DNA of 40,924 bases from Symbiodinium natans. Lineage: Eukaryota > Sar > Dinophyceae > Suessiales > Symbiodiniaceae. The DNA lies in the NCBI GenBank assembly GCA_905221605.1, contig CAJNDS010001023.1, forward strand, positions 1 to 40,924. Reading direction: 5' to 3'. The notes beneath the pieces are model-generated. The model was given only the letters and a program-made list of their open reading frames with translations. It had not been told where the DNA came from and ran no database searches. Position numbers and translations under genes: made by a program. Of the stretch, positions 30,793 to 40,830 are shown piece by piece (position 1 is the first letter of the stretch; every line of letters begins with the position of its first letter).

Positions 30793-30900
30793 GGTTTAGG
30801 GTTTAGGGTTGAGGGCTTAGGGTTTAGGGTTTAGTGTTTAGTGTTTAGAGTTTAAGTGTTAGTGTTTAATGTTTGGAGCTTGGGGTTTGGGCTTAAACTT
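30788..30900 (+). repeat. Degenerate TTTAGGG array
   Basis: Four near-perfect units, followed by drifting versions (ttagtgtttagtg, ttaagtgttagtg). Confidence 0.75.
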
Positions 30901-31084
30901 GGAGCCCTAAACCTTAAACTTTGCACAAGGAAGAAGTCTAGCCGAATGCGGGCATGTAACGGATGCACGTGTGTCGAACGCAACTGCCCCCCCCCCCCCC
31001 CACCCCACCGTCCCAACACAAGACCTGGATGCCCGGAGAACAAACATAAACATAATTATGTGTCCAACGCGGAAAAACGCGAAA

Positions 31085-31350
31085 AAGCGCTTGTTTTTGC
31101 AGCATGTTTGGCCTCGAAGCAGAAAACATCACGAAGAACAAGAAGAAAAGCACTGGTATGTGCGGCATTTTTGGCAACATCAGCAAAAAAGAGTACACAG
31201 AATCGCAAAAAATTGAAGAAATAAAGCTCTATTTTAACACGTGGGTTTTCTTTGGTGCAATTTGACGACACACGAAAATGACAGAATCATGTGAAAAACG
31301 AATGGTGGTATTTGCAGCACGTTTGCCAAAAAACACGGACACATTCTTGA
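31085..31350. repeat. Three diverged copies of a ttgcagcatgtttggc word
   Basis: Related words sit at about 31094, 31159 and 31304 (ttgcagcatgtttggcctcg, tgcggcatttttggcaacat, ttgcagcacgtttgccaaaa), each followed by A-rich text with aaaaac or agaaca. Upstream at 30987-31001 is a poly-C run. Frames here are Lys-rich and not convincing. Confidence 0.5.
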
Positions 31351-31489
31351 AAACTAACACCAAAAAACCATGTTTACCTTACGCTTTCGCCACTTTTGAC
31401 AAAGGACCCTCCAAAACTCAAGTAAAACGTGCGTTTTCGCAAAACAAATGCAACCAAGTAGCATTGTTGGCGTCACACCGCGGGCAAGG

Positions 31490-31517
31490 CCTACTACTAC
31501 TACTACTACCACTACTA

Positions 31518-31553
<36 letters not shown>

Positions 31554-31600
31554 CTACTACTACTTCTGCTACTACTACTGCTACTACTACTACTAGTGAC
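31490..31600. repeat. (CTA)n trinucleotide microsatellite
   Basis: About 35 triplets with occasional CCA, TCT and CTG. The same motif as the right half of the array at 29.9-30.36 kb. Confidence 0.9.
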
Positions 31601-31933
31601 TACTGCAGAGTACTGCAACTACTGCTACATTACTCGTGATACTACTGCTCATTGCTGTTTTGTTGCTGAGCAATCGAAGCAGCTGAGACCTGGACGACGG
31701 CGGGTGGCGAGGAAGACCTGGCTGAGTCTCGCAGTTGCACATGGCGTCGGGCTTCGAGTTTCTTTTGGCGAAACCCACTTAAGCCCCAAGCCCCGCGACC
31801 CCGAAACCCAAAGCCCCACGAACCCGGAGCCACCAGGTATAGAAGAGGAATAGCGCTCGCTGTCATGTGGAGTTTGTTGTTTTTTGTAAGGCTTCACAAC
31901 AGCACCTTTCGGGTTTAGGGCTCAGGGTTTAGG

Positions 31934-32057
31934 GTTTACTTGGAGGTCCATGGTACTTATTAACCAATTATATCTGTACTAACAACCCACTTATAGGCCC
32001 CTTAAGTGCCCTAATAGTTATAATTGGTTTTTAAGTACCATGAACCTCCAAGTAAAG
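31934..32057 (+). mobile_element. Introner-like inverted-repeat element, copy 2
   Basis: The 38-bp arms 31935-31972 and 32019-32056 are inverted repeats with 35 of 38 positions matching. The element can be read as GT...AG (gtttacttgg to ccaagtaaag). It is homologous to the element at 15498-15634. The flanks here are telomere-like on the left and uncertain on the right, so I cannot show that it interrupts an exon. Its right arm supplies an ATG (32040) in frame with the next feature. Confidence 0.7.
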
Positions 32058-32120
32058 CCGAAGCCCTCAACCCTGCTGTCGTGGCTTTTGGGTTTCGTGT
32101 TTTTTTTTGGGGGGGTTCAG

Positions 32121-32222
32121 GAGTTGACGTTAGTCGAGGGGTTGTTACAGCAACCTTGTTTCAGGAACTGGCTCGAAGCTGTTTCGGGAACTAGGCCCAA
32201 GCTCTACCAGGAACTGTGGTGA
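32121..32222 (+). CDS. Candidate terminal exon
   Basis: After tttttttttgggggggttcag, 33 codons read ELTLVEGLLQQPCFRNWLEA and VSGTRPKLYQELW, then TGA. Amphipathic and protein-like. The same frame is open back to the ATG at 32040 inside the introner-like arm, giving a 60-codon frame whose first part is low complexity. Confidence 0.42.
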   Translation, partial: ELTLVEGLLQQPCFRNWLEAVSGTRPKLYQELW

Positions 32223-32384
32223 GGCCTGCTGCAGATTTAGGGTTTGGGTTTGAGGTTCCCCTCTCGTTCTTGTTACGTCTTATTCGGTTTCTGAAACATG
32301 GTTCCTGTTGCGTGGTGCGCTGGTTCCTGTTGCACCCGTTACCCGGCTTTGGGGGGGGATCTGTAAAGTGGAGCTACTTCTCAG

Positions 32385-32450
32385 GGCTTAGGGTACATGA
32401 CTCAATCGGATCTTATGGTACCAGAATCCCTGATCCGTACAGCAACTTAA
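32385..32450 (+). CDS. Candidate short terminal exon
   Basis: Acceptor gagctacttctcag, then GLGYMTQSDLMVPESLIRTA, T, TAA. A longer frame in another phase (32216-32539) covers the same bases. Low confidence because of the short length. Confidence 0.25.
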   Translation, partial: GLGYMTQSDLMVPESLIRTAT

Positions 32451-32801
32451 AGCCCTTAACGCTTCTCAAGCCCTCACACCCCACACCCCAAATCCCGGGC
32501 GGGAGGGCTTGTCATGACAAGGCATGGCGCACCAGCTGAGTGACTTGGCTTCTCTGGCTTACGCGGGTACGTTAAATCTCGAAACCCCAGAGCCCCAAAC
32601 CCAAAACCCCAGCCTAAACCACAAAACTGAGAGCCTCAACCGTCAACCAGGTTTCCACGACTTGTTGGGCTCAGAAGCCATACTTTTGATGGTAACATGA
32701 GGAGTGTGTAGCCTTGGAAACCCAACTACACTTGCTGAACAAACCCTAAGCCCTAAACAAGTCTGTGCTCTAAACCCCCCCACCCCACTCCAAATCTTAA
32801 G

Positions 32802-33300
32802 TCCTAAACCCTAAACCCTAAACCCTAAACCCTAAACCCTAAACCCTAAACCCTAAACCCTGAACCCTGAACCCTGAACCCTAAACCCTAAACCCTAAAC
32901 CCTAAACCCTAAACCCTCTAAGCCCTAAACCGTAAACCCTAAAACTCCAGGCATCTCTCTTGGCCTCCGATCATCGGGCAGTTGGCTCGACAAGTCGGTG
33001 GGATTTGAGTAGTTTGCACTCTGCGGGAGCTCTCGAGCTGACTTTTGGGTTTGGGATTTAGGGTTTAGGGTGTAGGGTTTAGCGTTTAGGGTTTAGGGTT
33101 TAGGGTTCAGGGAGGCTGTCAAGCCGGTTGTCAAAGGTTTCGGGCTTGGGGTTTAGGGTTCAGGGTTTAGGGTTTCGGGTCTAGGTGATTATTCAAGGGA
33201 AGGTTGTGCTAGAGAGTGTCAGCCCCAAACCCCTAAACCCCAAACTCGAAACCCGAAAACCCTAAACCCCTAAACCCTAAACCCTAAATCAGTGTCTTAA
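32802..33300. repeat. Cluster of telomere arrays in both orientations
   Basis: CCCTAAA at 32802-32944 (about 20 units), TTTAGGG at 33056-33115 and 33148-33185, then CCCTAAA-like at 33228-33292. The orientation switches twice within 500 bp. Confidence 0.9.
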
Positions 33301-33308
33301 AGGAAGGG

Positions 33309-33407
33309 TTAGCACTCAGCATCCAGAAATTCCTTTAGCTCCGGTAGCCGAAGAGCTTGAGGGTCTTTCAAACTCCCCCCCTGGATCGGAGAAGAACTAC
33401 CACACCT
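33309..33407 (-). CDS. Candidate C-terminal segment, minus strand
   Basis: Minus frame SSSPIQGGSLKDPQALRLPE then LKEFLDAEC, TAA at 33311-33309. The ending ALRLPELKEFLDAE resembles SAP-like or short helical C-termini, but over too few residues to name. It lies about 55 bp downstream, on the minus strand, of the frame at 33598-33461 and could be its continuation after an intron or a frame break. Confidence 0.35.
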   Translation of the reverse strand, partial: RCGSSSPIQGGSLKDPQALRLPELKEFLDAEC

Positions 33408-33460
33408 CTAGACCTCCCTCAAAAACACTCTGCGAAAAGCTCGATATTCCCATTACTCCC

Positions 33461-33598
33461 CTAGACGGATATCTTAGAGGGTCCCGAAACTAAGGGTACA
33501 TACTCCAGGATCTCAGGTGAAAGCAAACAAAATCTTGAGAAGTCCTGCTTCAAGTGCCGGAGCCACGTGCGGGCTTTAGCTTGCAGAAAGTCGGCCAT
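33461..33598 (-). CDS. Small minus-strand ORF, 45 codons
   Basis: ATG at 33598, frame MADFLQAKARTWLRHLKQDF then SRFCLLSPEILEYVPLVSG and a short tail to TAG at 33463-33461. After that stop the same frame stays protein-like (NIELFAESVFEGGLEVW) to a second TAG, suggesting a decayed longer gene or an unrecognised intron. The ADFLQAKARTWL segment is vaguely like the helical part of retroelement Gag proteins, which I note only as a possibility. Confidence 0.4.
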   Translation of the reverse strand: MADFLQAKARTWLRHLKQDFSRFCLLSPEILEYVPLVSGPSKISV

Positions 33599-33875
33599 GG
33601 TAGGGGGAGGAGACGGGGAGGAAACACGTTGCGACATGCCTTAGCCGGAGTATGCCGCTGCAGTTTCGGCTAAGGGCATACAACCCTATACTGCATAATC
33701 CTATAACCCATAATCTCATCGCCCTAAAACCCCGGAAACCCTCGAAAGACGCCGTCCGTCCCCTGTACCTCCCCCACGTGGAGCCGGCCGGAAGTCCCAG
33801 CAGCCAGGCACCCTTTTGCACCCAACCGAGGACCCCCAAAACATCCCCTACTTCCTTAGATAGGGTTTTGCCCAT
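33576..33875 (-). CDS. Hypothetical minus-strand frame, 99 codons
   Basis: Starts MGKTLSKEVGDVLGVLGWVQ and is followed by hydrophobic stretches (LWVIGLCSIGLYAL). It overlaps the start of the 45-codon frame in another phase. Only the N-terminal 30 residues look natural. Confidence 0.25.
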   Translation of the reverse strand: MGKTLSKEVGDVLGVLGWVQKGAWLLGLPAGSTWGRYRGRTASFEGFRGFRAMRLWVIGLCSIGLYALSRNCSGILRLRHVATCFLPVSSPYHGRLSAS

Positions 33876-34084
33876 ATGAGGGGATCATGTAACTACCCCT
33901 CGGACATATAGAATTGCCCAAAACCGGCTCTCCATGTGCTCCTGTCTGGAGTCGTTCGGCCAATTTCTTCACAATAGACTCAGAAGGTCTTCCTCGGGCC
34001 TGGGACACACCAACCGGAGAAGAGCTGACCCGCCAGACCTCTTCTTGACACTATTTTCTTCTTTAGGTTGATATTTTGCTATAT

Positions 34085-34235
34085 GAGTCGTCAATAGCAG
34101 TAGCAGAAATAGCAGTAAGAGCAGTACTAGCCGTACTAGCCGTAATGGCCGTAATAGCCGTAATAGCCGCAATAGCCGTTCTAGCAGGAATAGCAGGTAG
34201 CAGAAGCAGCAGTAGCAGTAGTAGCAGCAACCCAG
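34085..34235. repeat. AGC/TAG-type triplet array with a 9-bp agccgtaat sub-repeat
   Basis: agcagtagcag text flanks about eight copies of a(g)ccgtaat/agccgtact. Plus frames read as A-V-I-A-V-type low complexity. Confidence 0.8.
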
Positions 34236-34780
34236 GCCGGGGAGTTCTCATCGCCCGAAAGAGCTTCGGAGTGCGGCAGGGGAGGCTGAGAGTTTAGGAT
34301 CCCCTAAACCCTACACCCCAAATCCTAAACCCTAAACCCCCAAACCCCCTCCAGGTTTAGGGAACTAGGGTATGGCGGGTTGAGAGCTCTGGAGGTTATA
34401 GGGCTTTTAAGGGGTTTTGGGGGCTGTTTAGGTGCTTAGGGCTGTTTTTGGGGGTTAGCGTTCCTAGGGTTTAGGGTTTAGGGTTTAGGGCTTAGGGAAA
34501 CAGAGTTCGTTTTGAGGACTTGGGATCCCCTGGCGGCGTGCCAAAGGCATTCAGGCTCCGTTAGGCGGGACGAGTGGCCCTGCCAAAGAAATTCAGACGC
34601 AGCATCGGCCAAAACAATTTAGGGCTTAGGGCTGAGGGTTTAGGGTTTAATTAGGGTTTAGGGATTAAGGTTTACGTAGGGTTTAGGGTTTAGCGCTCGG
34701 GGTTTGAGCATATTGGGCATGTGACGTCATACCACAAAGTGCATTGAAGCTGCGGAGCATTGTCTGCATGAGATTTGGAT
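34236..34780. other. Telomere-like patches, no gene
   Basis: CCCTAAA-like at 34300-34345; TTTAGGG at 34465-34495 and 34618-34700 with GC-rich spacers. Confidence 0.5.
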
Positions 34781-34781
34781 C

Positions 34782-35028
34782 TAATGTTGACTTCGCATTA
34801 ATAACCCCCCCCCCCTTGATTGATCAATCTCTCCGGCCAGGGCCTCCTCAATTATATTCGCCTAAATCCTGGTAGGACGTACTATTAGTTTTAGTATTAG
34901 GTAGTAGCACCACGCCCGTAAAAAAAAATTCCGGGCTGGATTTTATAATTGTGGGGGGTTACATTATTGTGTTCCGGCAGCTGGATTTTATAATTGTAGC
35001 GGGAATCATTAATGTGAAGTCAACATTA
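34782..35028. mobile_element. Inverted-repeat segment with an internal 43-bp direct repeat
   Basis: taatgttgacttcgcattaa at 34782 is matched in reverse complement by ttaatgtgaagtcaacatta ending at 35028 (20 of 22). Inside, gctggattttataattgt occurs at 34937 and 34980. A poly-C run follows the left arm. It may be a small non-autonomous element. A 94-codon plus frame (34951-35235) runs across it without motifs. Confidence 0.5.
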
Positions 35029-35297
35029 GGTGTTGTGGCAAACCCCTGCCCCAGTGGATGCAAGGCCAGCTTTGAATTTTTCCCTAGACTAGCAACCCCT
35101 CTCTCAACTGAAAAAAGGTGGTTCTTGGGACAGGGACTTAAGAGCTTAAATGATGCCCAGTACGATCCCCTTATGATCTCTATATTTTTCATTATGTATA
35201 TAACCCCCCCCCCCGAAAATGCCATTCAAGAATAGATAGGCCCCAAACAAGCCCCACACCTTGATTAGCCAAGCTCTAAGCCCTTTACTGTTTTGGA

Positions 35298-35600
35298 ACC
35301 CTAAACCCGAAACCCTAAACCCTAAACCCCAAACCCTAAACCCTAAACCCTGAACCCTAAACCCTAAACCCGAAACCCTAAACCCTAAACCCTAAACCCT
35401 AAACCCTAAACCCTAAACCCTAAACCCTAAACCCTAAACCCTAAACCCTAAACCCTAAACCCTAAACCCTAAACCACAACCCTGAACCCTAAACCCCGAG
35501 CTGCCCAGGCCAGGGCAAGCCCTAACCCCCAAACCCTACACCTTAAACCCTAAACCCTAAACCCTAAACCCTAAACCCTAAACCCTAAACCCTAAACCCT
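35298..35600 (+). repeat. Long CCCTAAA array
   Basis: About 25 units to 35475, a 40-bp GC-rich break, then about 10 more. Occasional cccgaaa and ccctgaa variants. Confidence 0.93.
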
Positions 35601-35937
35601 CTTTGGGTTTCCTGCCACCGAAACTTATATGGTCCACTTGGGCTTGGGCCTTCGGGCTTTGACTTTGCCAGGGTTTGGGATAAGTAGGATTAAGGTTCAG
35701 GGTTTAGGGGTTTTGGTGGGTTTCAGGGGGTTTCGGGTTTTAGGGTTTCAGGGCCTCAGCGTTGAGTTTTTACCTTACCCTGCTTGCTAAGTGAAAAAGG
35801 CCTCCAAGTAGGGGTGTTCAGCGCCTGGTGTTGTCCTGCCAGCTCTGCCGAAAGCGCGAGCTGCTCCTGTGCGGTTTGGTTGCTGAGAAATCTTGAAGAC
35901 AAGGAACACATGTGCTGGACAAGGTCTACCCTAGACG

Positions 35938-36082
35938 CTAAACCCTAAACCCTAAACCCTAAACCCTAAACCCTAAACCCTAAACCCTAAACCCTAAACC
36001 CTAAACCCGGAACCCGAAACCCTAAACCCGAAACCCTAAACCCTAAACCCTAAACCCTGAACCCTAAACCCTAAACCCTATA
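35938..36082 (+). repeat. CCCTAAA array
   Basis: About 20 units with cccggaa and cccgaaa variants. Confidence 0.92.
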
Positions 36083-36796
36083 AACAAGGTCTGAGCGTCT
36101 TTCTCAGCCACCGACCCCAGCAGCTTCCACCAGGATCGTTCCTCTACTGAGGTTGTAGGAAGACTGGCACTCAACGCGTCCGCCAAAAAAAGGTTCATGG
36201 CACCCTCCCGCATGATGGACTGCATTAGCGTGCGCCAATCTGTCTATACGCCCTAGAGCAAAAGACCCTGTCGATTCCATAACCGACCTATACCTCTCAA
36301 CTCCTAGGATCCTAGGACCCAGAGTAGGCCCTATTCCGCTTTTGCTTTCGGGCTTGGGCTTTACAAAGGCCCTTCACAACCAAAAAGGGTACCCTTTTTT
36401 TGTTCCTAGGTTGCTTCTGCGTCTAGTCAACCCTCTAACCCTACAATCCTTAAACACTGTGTACCAAGGGAGTTCAGTTGCTAGTTGCTGGGTTACTCTT
36501 GGTGCAGAGGGTGATGCTTTCGGGCGGCAAAACAGCCATGAGTCTGCAAGGGTCTAGGGCTTGGGGGACTTGAAAAGTTTAGGGATAGTTCAGGGGTTTA
36601 GGGGTCTAGGGATTCGGGACTCAAAGTACCCTAAGAGCCCAGGGCCTTGCTGCTTGCAGGTTGGCCCATATATTTCTGCGTGAAACTGCGATAAGAACCT
36701 ACAAAAGAGACTAAGGATTTTGGGGTTCCCCACGCAAGGTTTGGGTTTCGGGTTTGGGGTTTGCCGGCTTGTTGATGCTGAGGTCTTAGGGTTCAG
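36083..36796. other. No certain gene
   Basis: A 71-codon plus frame (36342-36557) is open across two acceptor-like sites (tttttgttcctag at about 36410, ttactcttggtgcag at about 36505), and a second phase after the latter reads RVMLSGGKTAMSLQG. No decision is possible. Confidence 0.3.
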
Positions 36797-37078
36797 GGTG
36801 GCGGTGGACAGAATTGAGGAGGTCCTGGAGGCTCCTGAACACTTTCGTAGGGAAGGTCCATCCAAGTTTGAAGGGGGTCCTGGCCCGGGATGCTTGAAGA
36901 GCACTGGCGCCCTAGGCGGCCGAAGCCCAAAACCCTACAACCCTACAACCCCAACCCTAAGCCCTTCACAATCTATGAGTTGCAGGCCCTCGGCGTGAAG
37001 TTGAACGCCGCTTCGTCGGAAAACGGCGGAACTGGGGTGGGGGAAACCTTGGAGGGTCAGAGTTATCCTAAACCCTAA
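36797..37078 (+). CDS. Two candidate exons, 3' gene end
   Basis: After ttagggttcag, 36797 onward reads VAVDRIEEVLEAPEHFRREG, PSKFEGG, to a donor that I cannot fix (gaagggg|gtcctg is one choice). After ctatgagttgcag, 36986-37078 reads ALGVKLNAASSENGGTGVGE, TLEGQSYPKP, TAA, where the stop is the TAA of the first CCCTAAA unit. Both are acidic, natural-looking segments. The intervening text is CCCTACAA-like. Junction phase unresolved; family unknown. Confidence 0.38.
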
Positions 37079-37340
37079 ACCCTAAACCCTAAACCCTAAA
37101 CCCTAAACCCTAAACCCTAAACCCTAAACCCTAAACCCTAAACCCTAAACCCTAAACCCTAAACCCTAAACCCTAAACCCTCAAACCTAAACCCCAAATC
37201 ACAAACCCCAAACTACACCCTAAACCCTAAACCCTAAACTAAACCCTAAACCCTAAACCCTAAACCCTAAACCCTAAACCCTAAACCCTAAACCCTAAAC
37301 CCTAAACCCTACACCCTAAACCCTAAACACCAAACCCTCA
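37068..37340 (+). repeat. Longest CCCTAAA array of the window
   Basis: About 35 units, nearly all perfect, with a short degenerate break at 37180-37210. Confidence 0.95.
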
Positions 37341-37429
37341 AGACAAAATAAATAGAAATTGTATGTGGTATCATTCTGAATTTCCAAGTTATTTGTCTAA
37401 ACAGCTGACAAGCCGAGATTAAGTCTGAG

Positions 37430-37700
37430 GCCCCGCCCCCTCTTCCCCCTTCCCCCCTCTTCCCCCTTCCCCCCTCCCCCCCCCCCTCCCCCCCCCGCTC
37501 TCCCCCCAACCTCTCTCCAGATCTCTCCCCAGATCTCTCCTCCAGTTTCCCTTCCCTGCCCCTTCCCCCACCCTAGATCTCAGGCGCAGATCTGCCCAGA
37601 TCTTTCTTCCACCCCCAGATCTCTCCAGATCTCTAGATCTTTTGCCCAGTTTTCCCAGATCTCCTGCCCAGATCTCCCCAAATCGCCCTTCCAGATCCCC
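37430..37700. repeat. Pyrimidine tract with about a dozen AGATCT words
   Basis: Poly-C/CTT text at 37430-37510, then cccagatctc recurring irregularly to 37690, and a poly-C/poly-A junction at 37697-37727. Minus frames are Gly/Arg-rich artefacts. Confidence 0.8.
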
Positions 37701-37788
37701 CCCCCCCCCCCCCCCAAAAAAAAAAATAAATCTCCCCCCCCAACATCTTTTGCCAGCCCACGCCCTTCCACTCCTCCACCCGTTCCAA

Positions 37789-37866
37789 AAGAAAGTTTCG
37801 TTCAAAACGTTTCGTTCAAAACGTTTCGTTCAAAACTTTCGTTCAAAACTTTCGTTCAAAACGTTA
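37789..37866. repeat. 16-bp tandem repeat, TTTCGTTCAAAAC(G)
   Basis: Five consecutive copies of ttcgttcaaaacgt or its shorter form, then a CCCTAAA patch at 37876-37915. Confidence 0.85.
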
Positions 37867-37915
37867 TGGGGACATAAACCCTAAACCCTAAGCCCTAAAC
37901 CCTAAACCCTAAACT

Positions 37916-38212
37916 CTGCTCTTAGGTACTTCAACCGAGGACCGAATGTCGGGATTTGGGGGCCCAGGCAACAGTCTAGGAAGCCAGGGGATTTAGGGTT
38001 TAGGGTTAGGGTTGAGGGTTGAGGGCCCGTAAGATTGATCAGCTCAACGTTTTCCCTTGTTATGGGTCGTTGAAGCCCAACTTGATCCCCAAGCAAGCTG
38101 TGAATGGAAAATAAACACTCTGCCAAGCTGTTTGCCCGCACGTGGCCCAAGCCCCGGCAGGACTGCCAACGGCGTGGCCGCCGTTGAGTTCTAGACTGCC
38201 TCGGTTAGGAGC
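37916..38212. other. No gene seen
   Basis: Contains a TTTAGGG patch at 37990-38025. A minus frame of 82 codons has no motifs. Confidence 0.35.
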
Positions 38213-38407
38213 ATGGATGTTCTTGGGGGTGCGGTCTCGCTTTGGCGAAGATGCAAGGGTGTAACGACAGCAGACCGCCTCGCCCTGGAAGCGGTTTCAT
38301 CGGCCTTCTGTTCCTCGGTGATTGCAGTTCGTTTGCATCACCCAAGTATTAGTTTCAAGCGAGGAGTTTGCTACCTTTTGTGTGGTGCTTCGGCCTCTAC
38401 AGAATGA
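38213..38407 (+). CDS. Hypothetical small protein, 64 codons
   Basis: A complete frame starting MDVLGGAVSLWRRCKGVTTA, continuing DRLALEAVSSAFCSSVIAVR and ending at TGA. No simple-sequence bias and a plausible helix. Not recognised. Confidence 0.33.
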   Translation: MDVLGGAVSLWRRCKGVTTADRLALEAVSSAFCSSVIAVRLHHPSISFKRGVCYLLCGASASTE

Positions 38408-38755
38408 TGCCCCACGAAAGGAGGGCTCGGTGCCCTAACTACATAGTTCGGTGTTATCATGGCAGCGGTGCCATGAAAACACGTGTACACATGCCCAGCA
38501 AGCCCGCTGCCCTAGACCCTTCTATAAACCAGGAAGTGCCCTAAAAACCCACACCTTCAGCGCTTAAGCCATCTTCGTGAATTGGATCTCAATCCTACAG
38601 CAGCCAATTCCGGCCGCGAACTCTAAAGGTGTAGACCCTCAACCCAAACCTCCAGGCTCCAGCGATTTTTGCCCCCGCGGAAGCCGCGGCCATGAAGGAG
38701 TCCGCAATCCGAAGCCTCCCTGTGTGCGCAAGCGTTCGTCTCGTGTTCCTGCCAG

Positions 38756-38853
38756 GAGTTCTACCAGATGGTCACGAACTCCAGGCCCCTCCACGAACGT
38801 ACAGCAGCCATCGACGCGCGCTTCCTCAAGGAGGAGCGCATTGGTCGGGCGCC
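38756..38853 (+). CDS. Candidate internal exon
   Basis: Acceptor ctcgtgttcctgccag, then EFYQMVTNSRPLHERTAAID and ARFLKEERIGRA. Third positions are about 80% G/C and the composition is that of a soluble protein. The frame stays open to 39211 but loses this character after about 38880. The donor is uncertain (attg|gtcggg). Confidence 0.42.
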
Positions 38854-39014
38854 TACTCTTACGCGTTTTTGCAGACAATCAGGGGCCGAGAGGTTGCTGG
38901 GGCAGGGCTGGGGCAGGACTCGTAGACGGTCTGTCCTCATCAAGCCGCTTCACCGAGGCCTGCTGTGGCGCGGCGCAGCCACATTCGAGGACTGCCGCCT
39001 GAAGGGGGCTCCTA

Positions 39015-39520
39015 ACCAATGTATTCTGGGGGGGGAGGTACCGCCCCCCCATGCATTACCCAATGGTTGGGGAATGTATTCTGAAGGCGTTTGTTTCCTG
39101 TGTTTTCATCTAGTTTGTATAGTAGGTTTAAGCGGTTTGAAAATATGGCATGTCACCATATGTCAATCTTGTTTAGCCTCGCTGGCTTCGAACAACTCCG
39201 AACCTACCTGAAGAGGCCTTGCCTTCGAAGCTCTATGCAGCTTCGCGTGTTCTAAAGCTTGGCTAGATAGACAGGGGAGGAAAGGGAAGGATAATGTATT
39301 CAGGGGGGTCCAACCTGGCCCGGGCCCGGGGAATACATTCTTTTTGGGGTTAGTAATCCTTCGAGACTCCTGTGTTTGCAACTATCTGAAGGTAGTGGCA
39401 TCTACATAGATAGCAAAGCTCTTAAAAAGCATACGTAGCAGAACCCCCCTAAATACATTTACTTTTCCCTGCTGATCCCCAGCTACCCCCAGCTACTAAT
39501 GTATTTTTTTTGGGGGGGGG
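39015..39520. mobile_element. Cluster of small palindromic elements sharing AATGTATT
   Basis: Three short inverted repeats: 39018-39060 (aatgtattctgggggg ... ccccccatgcatta), 39294-39342 (aatgtattcagggggg ... ggggaatacatt) and 39446-39516 (acccccctaaatacattta ... taatgtatttttttt). Another aatgtattctg sits at 39072. The outer word and the G/C-run neighbours are shared, suggesting one tiny element family. Confidence 0.55.
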
Positions 39521-39694
39521 TCCGAATTCCAGGTAGGAGCCAATATGCCGCCTGGCTAAAGGCGCGCTATCTCGCGCAGACCTTCAAAAAACATTCTGAA
39601 ACACTGAAACACACATCGTCAGGTGACGACGATGTCACTGTGGCCGATCACATCGGCCAGAATCCAAAGGCCAGTTTGAGTGTGGCTGTGAGGG

Positions 39695-39961
39695 ATGGGC
39701 AAGACCAAGTCTCGACTCAGGCGTCCCCCTGGCTCTCTTTCTCGGAGAGCCTCGCGGTGTCCCCTTGGTACGCCTTCGCAAAGGCAGCTCAGGGTGTTTC
39801 AAATTGTGATGTGTATTGGCGCCACGTCGTATTTGCAAGCTGCTCGGTTCCGGGGACAGGCCAAGGTCGACGATCGACGAGTGCTGGTAGCGGTGCGCGC
39901 GGTGGACGTCCCGCTCTTCAACCTGCACGAGGCGTCTCGCGCCTCGTCGATGGGTTGGTGA
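39695..39961 (+). CDS. Hypothetical frame with a convincing C-terminal half
   Basis: 88 codons. The second half (QAARFRGQAKVDDRRVLVAV, RAVDVPLFNLHEASRASS) is GC3-rich and strand/helix-like and may be an exon starting near 39838 after tatttgcaag. The first half is Arg/Ser-rich and doubtful. A 167-codon plus frame and a 136-codon minus frame overlap. Confidence 0.33.
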   Translation: MGKTKSRLRRPPGSLSRRASRCPLGTPSQRQLRVFQIVMCIGATSYLQAARFRGQAKVDDRRVLVAVRAVDVPLFNLHEASRASSMGW

Positions 39962-40099
39962 AGCTAGCACAGACTCGGCTATGGAAATGGTCAGTTCTAT
40001 AGGCTCTGGTCCCGATGTAGGGCTTTTGGCTCGTTCGGGCACCAAATGACAGCTCCAAAAAGTTTATGGTCCATAGACTCCAACAAGCAATTGTGGTAG

Positions 40100-40130
40100 T
40101 GCAGTACATATATATATATATATAAAATCA
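40100..40130. repeat. (AT)n microsatellite
   Basis: Ten TA dinucleotides at about 40107-40126. Confidence 0.8.
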
Positions 40131-40404
40131 GTTCTGGTCCCTTATCATCCAAGTTGCACAAACTCTTCACACTTCAGCTGCCGCCATTTGAACCGGCGTG
40201 GCAGCCGACCCGGTGTGCTTGGGTTCGCGCGCTTGTCGGGATGAGCGCAAGACGGGCCCAAGACCCCAAGATGGGCCCAGGCTCACTGCCATATCCTCGG
40301 CCTCGCTACGTTTGATAGGTTCGCATTGCCGAAGTGGTTGTTGCTAAGGTTTTTCCATATCGTTGTGAGGAGCACGTCTCGGAAGTATTGACCCCCCAGC
40401 AGAA

Positions 40405-40830
40405 TGAAAAAAAAACACAAGAAAAACACAAAAATGAATTCAAGAGAAAATACAAGCAGCGATTTAGGAACAACGGTGAAATACAAGAAAAAAATGCAAG
40501 AACAATACAAGACAAATGCAAAAAAATGCAAGAAAATCACGAGAAAAAAGCAAGCAAAGGAAAAGCCATCGCCAGAAATTACAGGAAACAAACACAAGAA
40601 AACAAAGAAATGCGTGCAATAAAATGCACGAAAAGTGCAAGAAAAACACAAGAAACTACAAGAAATATACAAGAAACACACAGTAGAAATACAAGAAAAA
40701 TACAAGAACATACAAGGATAACACAAGGAAAATACAAGAAAACACAAGAAAAACACGAGAAAAATACAAGAGCAATACGAGAAAAACACAAGAAAAACAC
40801 AAGAAAAGCACAAGAAACATACAAGCAGTG
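40405..40830. repeat. A-rich minisatellite, ACAAGAAAAA(T/C)
   Basis: About 35 imperfect copies of an 11-12 bp unit. The T-rich complement keeps minus frames open (204 codons of Phe/Cys/Leu/Ser text resembling membrane helices), which is a repeat artefact. Confidence 0.88.

Noticed and set aside
35800-35820. Third copy of the introner-like element (cctccaagtagggg)
   Set aside because: Only about 12 bases match and no second arm was found.
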